A stretch of 45,438 nt of DNA from an uncultured Lachnospiraceae bacterium (GTDB lineage Bacteria; Bacillota; Clostridia; Lachnospirales; Lachnospiraceae): contig CAJUHG010000003.1 in the NCBI GenBank assembly GCA_910586005.1, positions 35,558 to 80,995 of the forward strand, given 5' to 3'. Each line of letters begins with the position of its first letter. The first letter of the stretch is position 1. Below, in pieces: positions 41,595 through 45,438 of the stretch. A program made the translations under genes and the position numbers. Below the pieces are notes generated by a model, which was not told the origin of the DNA, ran no database searches, and saw only the letters and a list, made by a program, of their open reading frames with translations.

Positions 41595-41907
41595 CTCACT
41601 CTTCCTCCATATTCTTCCCCTTCACTAATATAAGCTTATTATAGCTTATATCCTTAAATACCCTATTCTGGCTATTTAGCCATTTCACAAAATATAGAGA
41701 CGAGAGATATCTCCCATCTGATTATAACTTTTTCATAAATCTTAATAAAATTTTATAATTATTTTAGAAATATTGCAACTAGATTTTTTAACATATTACA
41801 ACATCTACGTTCCTCACTAAACAAATTCCACGAAAGCTTATCAATGCCAAAATCTACTTATATTTATAGGGAACCTAAAATTTATATTACCTTTACAAAA
41901 TAACATA
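41595..41907. promoter_or_regulatory. Promoter region of the hydrogenase-MCP gene with three palindromes
   Basis: 312 nt without a gene. A TATAAT on the minus strand (41638-41643) lies inside the palindrome ATATAAGCT-TATTAT-AGCTTATAT (41628-41651). Further upstream are TGGCTATTTAGCCA (41669-41682) and GAGATATCTC (41704-41713). No -35 box of the usual kind is at 17 nt. This suggests a promoter under repressor or activator control. Left of 41820 the sequence is plain AT-rich. Confidence 0.5.
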
Positions 41908-43914
41908 TTATATTTCCATAATACATAAATTCCAAGGTTCTATTTCTATTTCTTCTCCTTGTTTTATCTCTGCTTTACTAAAAAGTTCTATTCCCTTTTC
42001 TTGTTGCCAAGTTATTTTCTGTTTTTTATCAGAATAATTCAAATAAAATACAATTTCTTTTCCAAAATCATTTTTACCTTTGCGTACAATTACTGGAAAC
42101 TCTTGTTGTGTTTGTACAATACCAGCATCTTTTAAAACATCTCTTAAAACAATATCTAATATTTCATCTGGAAGCATACATCCCAAATAAACAGCGATTC
42201 CTTTTTTATAATGATTTTTTGTCACTGCTGCATAATCCTTCCAATTATAATGATTATAAGAAGCAAGTACTTCTGCTCCCTTTGGAATTAAAAGCTCCAT
42301 AAATGTATGAACTGGTAAATCTGGCATTTGATAATAATCACTTTTTAAATATACATTTTTTGGAAATACAAACTGATGATATTCTATTCCAAGACATTCA
42401 TTGATAATTGCAGGCTGTATTTGAGAATATACTTTTACATATTCATCTGTAAATGCAGTTTTAAAGGTTACAAATAAATATCCTCCTTGTGCTGTATACT
42501 GATTTAGTCGGTGTAATAAAGCTTCAGGCGCTGCATAAAGAGATGGCACAATAATTAAATCATATTTTTCAAAATGTTCAGATGTTGGATTTAAAAAATC
42601 ACATTCTATATTCATACGATACAAACGATTATAAATCCAACGTACCACATCATTATATCTGACTGTCCCTATATTGGCTGGATCTGCATCAATCCTAAAC
42701 CATTCCAAAGCAGTCAATGCCTCATTACTTATAAGAATTGCAACTCTATTTTGTTTTTGTAAATTCACTAAATGACTGCCGATTTCTTTAAATTCTTTGC
42801 CAATCACCTTTGCTTCACAATATGTATCATTTTCTGCAAAATCATGGCTTAATAAGCCCTTCCAATAGGTTTCCACAGCATTATGAAGCGAATGCCAATG
42901 CCAATACATAACACTATTTGCTCCTGATGCAATATGACTGTAGGCCTGTAAACGAAGTTGTCCTCGATAAGGAGTCCATCCTGGAAATCCTTGCGCTTCT
43001 GTTTCTAATATTAAATAATTCCCCTGTTTTACAGAACGAATGATATCTCCTCCAAAAGCAATTTCTTCTCCAGTCAACAAATCTTGTGATGGATGATAAA
43101 TATCTGCTCCTGCGATAGTTACATACTTTGCAGCTTCAAAATGGTTTACTTCTGGTTGAACTCCATAAGAATATCCCCTCCACTCAAAGTCAAAATTTTG
43201 AGTAATAAATTGATCCTCTCGTTTATATTCCTTTACAATCTTTGCTTGCCAAGCTAAAAATTCAGTTACTAATCTACGTTGAAACTTCTGAAATTCTGCC
43301 CCCAAACTGCCATTGATTGTTCCACGTACATCTGGAAATTCCTCCCAGCTATTGATTCGGTTACTCCAATAATCTAATCCAAACTGATGATTTAATTTTT
43401 CCAAATCATTGTCAAATACATTTTTCAAATATTTTACAAAAGCTTTCTGCACATTTTCTCCAGCAGTTCCATAAGACTTTGTTTCATTGTCTAGTTGGAA
43501 GCCAATCACATTTTTTCTCTGTGCAGTACATTCCATTAATTTTCTTATCACACGTTCCGCATAGAACAAATAATCTGGATTTGTAATATCCATATTTTGT
43601 CTTGGTCCATATACATTTCTACCCTCTTTTGTATCTGCTAACACCTGTGGATGCTTTTTCACCATCCAAGCTGGTACTGCATAAGTAGGTGTCCCAATAA
43701 TTACACTTATGTCTGCTGCTTCCATAGCATCAATAACTCTTGTCACATGAGAAAAATCAAATATGCCTTCCTTAGGCTCACAGGTACTCCAAGTAGACTC
43801 TGCAATTCTTACCACATTAATTCCAGCAGCCTTCATCATTTCCACATCTTTTTCTAAACGATTATAAGGTAGATATTCTTCATAATAAGCCGCACCATAC
43901 AATAATTTATCCAT
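41908..43914 (-). CDS. GH42 beta-galactosidase
   Basis: 668 residues, the usual three-domain length of glycoside hydrolase family 42: a TIM barrel, a trimerisation (flavodoxin-like) domain from about 390, and a C-terminal beta domain. N-terminus YGAAYYEEYLP...RIAESTWSTCEPKEG is typical. The acid/base is Glu144 in GFQLDNET; the nucleophile is probably Glu304 in LILETEAQGF. No signal peptide, so it acts on imported galactosides or galacto-oligosaccharides. AGGAGG precedes ATG 43914. No sugar transporter or regulator is beside it in the window. Confidence 0.95.
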   Translation of the reverse strand: MDKLLYGAAYYEEYLPYNRLEKDVEMMKAAGINVVRIAESTWSTCEPKEGIFDFSHVTRVIDAMEAADISVIIGTPTYAVPAWMVKKHPQVLADTKEGRNVYGPRQNMDITNPDYLFYAERVIRKLMECTAQRKNVIGFQLDNETKSYGTAGENVQKAFVKYLKNVFDNDLEKLNHQFGLDYWSNRINSWEEFPDVRGTINGSLGAEFQKFQRRLVTEFLAWQAKIVKEYKREDQFITQNFDFEWRGYSYGVQPEVNHFEAAKYVTIAGADIYHPSQDLLTGEEIAFGGDIIRSVKQGNYLILETEAQGFPGWTPYRGQLRLQAYSHIASGANSVMYWHWHSLHNAVETYWKGLLSHDFAENDTYCEAKVIGKEFKEIGSHLVNLQKQNRVAILISNEALTALEWFRIDADPANIGTVRYNDVVRWIYNRLYRMNIECDFLNPTSEHFEKYDLIIVPSLYAAPEALLHRLNQYTAQGGYLFVTFKTAFTDEYVKVYSQIQPAIINECLGIEYHQFVFPKNVYLKSDYYQMPDLPVHTFMELLIPKGAEVLASYNHYNWKDYAAVTKNHYKKGIAVYLGCMLPDEILDIVLRDVLKDAGIVQTQQEFPVIVRKGKNDFGKEIVFYLNYSDKKQKITWQQEKGIELFSKAEIKQGEEIEIEPWNLCIMEI

Positions 43915-44116
43915 TACATCTTCCTCCTTATTTTTATATTATAATCCTATATATATATTATAAATTCTTCTCTGAAAAAAACAAGAATGATTAGCAAGAA
44001 AGTATTTTCCATGTTAGATATAAAAAATACTTATAGTTATAAATAGTTTAAAGCAAAAGTAATTACAAAAAAGTGTTTTTTATAAATATAACACATATTT
44101 CCATAGATAATTTCTT

Positions 44117-44149
44117 TTGACACTCTTTTTCATTCTTTTACATATCTTA
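44117..44149 (+). promoter_or_regulatory. Possible mother-cell sporulation promoter of the LysM-GH18 gene
   Basis: CATATCTTA (44141-44149) fits the -10 pattern CATAnnnTA used by sigma E/K, with an AC about 16-17 nt upstream in TTGACACTC. The leader would be very short, starting just before the AAAGGA ribosome site. Tentative, based on motif and gene type. Confidence 0.35.
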
Positions 44150-44168
44150 AAAAAAAAGGAATTTTTTT

Positions 44169-45305
44169 ATGGAAATTTATATTGTTCGCCCAGGTGATAC
44201 GGTAGATAGTATTGCTACTTCTTATGGCATTTCTGCACAATCTATTATATATAATAATCAACTTACCTATCCTTTTCCACTAGCAATTGGTCAAGCTCTT
44301 TTATTATCTGTTGAAAATATATCTGTTCCTAATAAATATCCAGTATTTACTGGCGGATATGCATACCCCTTTATTAGTAGATGGGTACTAGAACAAACAC
44401 TTCCATATCTTTCTGATTTATTTATTTTTTCTTATGGCTTTACTCCAGAAGGTGAGTTAATACCTCCTATTTTGGATGATTCATTTATGATTACTATGGC
44501 AAAATCTTTTGGTGTTGCTCCTATATTAACATTAACTCCTTTTGGACCAACTGGACAATTTAGTAACTATTTAATTTCTCAGATAGTAAACAATGACTTA
44601 TATAAACAACAATTAATTGACAATCTTATATTTCAAATAACAGAACGAGGCTTTGAAGGTGTAGATATTGATTTTGAATATATTCTTGTAGAAGACAAAA
44701 TTCCTTTTGTTAATTTTGTACAGGATGTACGCACAGCCATAAATTCTTTAGGCTATCCAGTATCAGTGGCACTTGCACCTAAAATCTCTGATACTCAGAC
44801 TGGTTTATTATATGAAGGAAAAGATTATGCATTGCTTGGAGAAGCTGCTGATTCTGTTCTATTAATGACATACGAATGGGGATACACATATGGTCCCCCA
44901 ATGGCAATAGCTCCTTTAAATAAAGTACGTGAAGTAGTAGAATATGCTCTAACAAAAATTCCTGCTGAAAAAATTAACCTGGGGATTCCAAATTATGGAT
45001 ATGATTGGAGACTTCCCTTTATACAAGACAGCAGCAAAGCAACTACCATAGGAAATGTACAAGCAGTTCAAATTGCTATTACTCAAAACGTTTCTATACA
45101 ATTTGATGAAATTGCTCAATCACCCTATTTCAATTATATTTCAGAAGGAATCACTCATGAAGTATGGTTTGAAGATGTGAGAAGTCTCTCTGCAAAATTT
45201 GGATTAGTAAAAGAATATAACTTACGTGGCATGGGTTATTGGCAAATCATGCAACTTTTTCGTGCAAATTGGTTACTATTAGAAGATAATTTTTTTATTA
45301 ATTAG
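44169..45305 (+). CDS. LysM-GH18 spore-type peptidoglycan hydrolase (SleL/YaaH-like)
   Basis: 378 residues. One N-terminal LysM (about 2-47: IYIVRPGDTVDSIATSYGIS...NQLTYPFPLAIGQALLL), then a GH18 barrel with catalytic GFEGVDIDFEYI, Glu170 being the acid. This matches the spore cortex-lytic N-acetylglucosaminidases SleL/YaaH, which attach to spore layers through LysM and have no signal peptide. AAAGGA lies 8 nt before the ATG. Other Clostridia GH18-LysM proteins with different roles exist, so the exact target is inferred. Confidence 0.88.
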   Translation: MEIYIVRPGDTVDSIATSYGISAQSIIYNNQLTYPFPLAIGQALLLSVENISVPNKYPVFTGGYAYPFISRWVLEQTLPYLSDLFIFSYGFTPEGELIPPILDDSFMITMAKSFGVAPILTLTPFGPTGQFSNYLISQIVNNDLYKQQLIDNLIFQITERGFEGVDIDFEYILVEDKIPFVNFVQDVRTAINSLGYPVSVALAPKISDTQTGLLYEGKDYALLGEAADSVLLMTYEWGYTYGPPMAIAPLNKVREVVEYALTKIPAEKINLGIPNYGYDWRLPFIQDSSKATTIGNVQAVQIAITQNVSIQFDEIAQSPYFNYISEGITHEVWFEDVRSLSAKFGLVKEYNLRGMGYWQIMQLFRANWLLLEDNFFIN

Positions 45306-45391
45306 AATTTATTGCTTTATTTATATGAAATTATAAATTTTTATCTATTATTAAATATGGAAATTTGACTTTTACAAATAATTATATAAAA

Positions 45392-45419
45392 AGTCCATAG
45401 ACTTTAAAGTCTATGGACT
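45392..45419 (-). terminator. Terminator of a minus-strand gene beyond the right edge
   Basis: A perfect 28-nt palindrome, AGTCCATAGACTTT and its complement. On the minus strand it is followed by TTTTTATATAA. It most likely ends a convergent gene lying to the right of 45438. Nothing else is seen after the LysM-GH18 stop. Confidence 0.7.
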
Positions 45420-45438
45420 ATCTCTAAACCTCCCCGAG

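Overview
The window is AT-rich DNA (about one third G+C by eye) from a spore-forming, fermentative anaerobe. The best guess is a gut Clostridia of the Lachnospiraceae type. The evidence is the spoIIAA-spoIIAB-sigF operon joined to spoVA genes, a T-box valS leader, HydF and other [FeFe]-hydrogenase functions, phosphate acetyltransferase, a Gram-positive RND pump, strong AGGAGG ribosome sites, and small families typical of that group (TM1266, DUF6062). Almost everything is on the minus strand. The plus-strand exceptions are pyrG, pta and a LysM-chitinase-like gene at the right end.

Layout, left to right. 1-3783: ftsH (minus, C-terminus cut by the window edge) divergent from pyrG. 4023-5544: a C39-like peptidase and a HAD phosphatase in one operon. 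5806-10372: trkA-trkH-(76 aa)-TM1266-hydF, joining potassium uptake to hydrogenase H-cluster maturation behind a hairpin-rich leader. 10574-15424: degV, ybaK, an ABC-F ATPase and an RlmI-like methyltransferase. 15541-18670: a membrane-anchored polysaccharide deacetylase and a MATE transporter. 18912-22796: the sporulation operon spoIIAA-spoIIAB-sigF-(66 aa)-spoVAA-spoVAB-spoVAC-(61 aa), in which spoVAD and spoVAE are missing at their expected place. 23154-25962: a TPR membrane protein, a 47-aa gene and folC. 26643-31445: a FapA/DUF342 gene, and valS with its T-box. 31476-36166: an RND transporter with a very long coiled-coil insertion and its TetR regulator, with promoter and operator. 36533-37543: pta. 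37806-45305: a DUF6062 protein, a TauE/SafE permease, a soluble [FeFe]-hydrogenase-like/4Fe-4S/MCP fusion, a GH42 beta-galactosidase and a LysM-GH18 spore-type hydrolase.

How they connect. FtsH, CTP synthase, ValS, FolC and the rRNA/tRNA quality-control enzymes are housekeeping. HydF, TM1266 and the hydrogenase-MCP fusion point to H2 or redox metabolism and sensing, and Pta to acetate or acetyl-CoA fermentation. The sigF operon, spoVA genes and LysM-GH18 belong to sporulation and germination.

The most unusual material is (1) the soluble hydrogenase-like sensor fused to a chemoreceptor signalling domain, under a promoter full of palindromes; (2) the leader of spoIIAA, which holds a 30-codon upstream ORF, an interlocked pseudoknot-type pairing and a 17-bp hairpin that buries the spoIIAA ribosome site; (3) two families of short intergenic repeats; (4) direct duplications of gene 3' ends; and (5) long structured inverted repeats after pta and pyrG. 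All calls come from reading the sequence; no database search or folding program was run.
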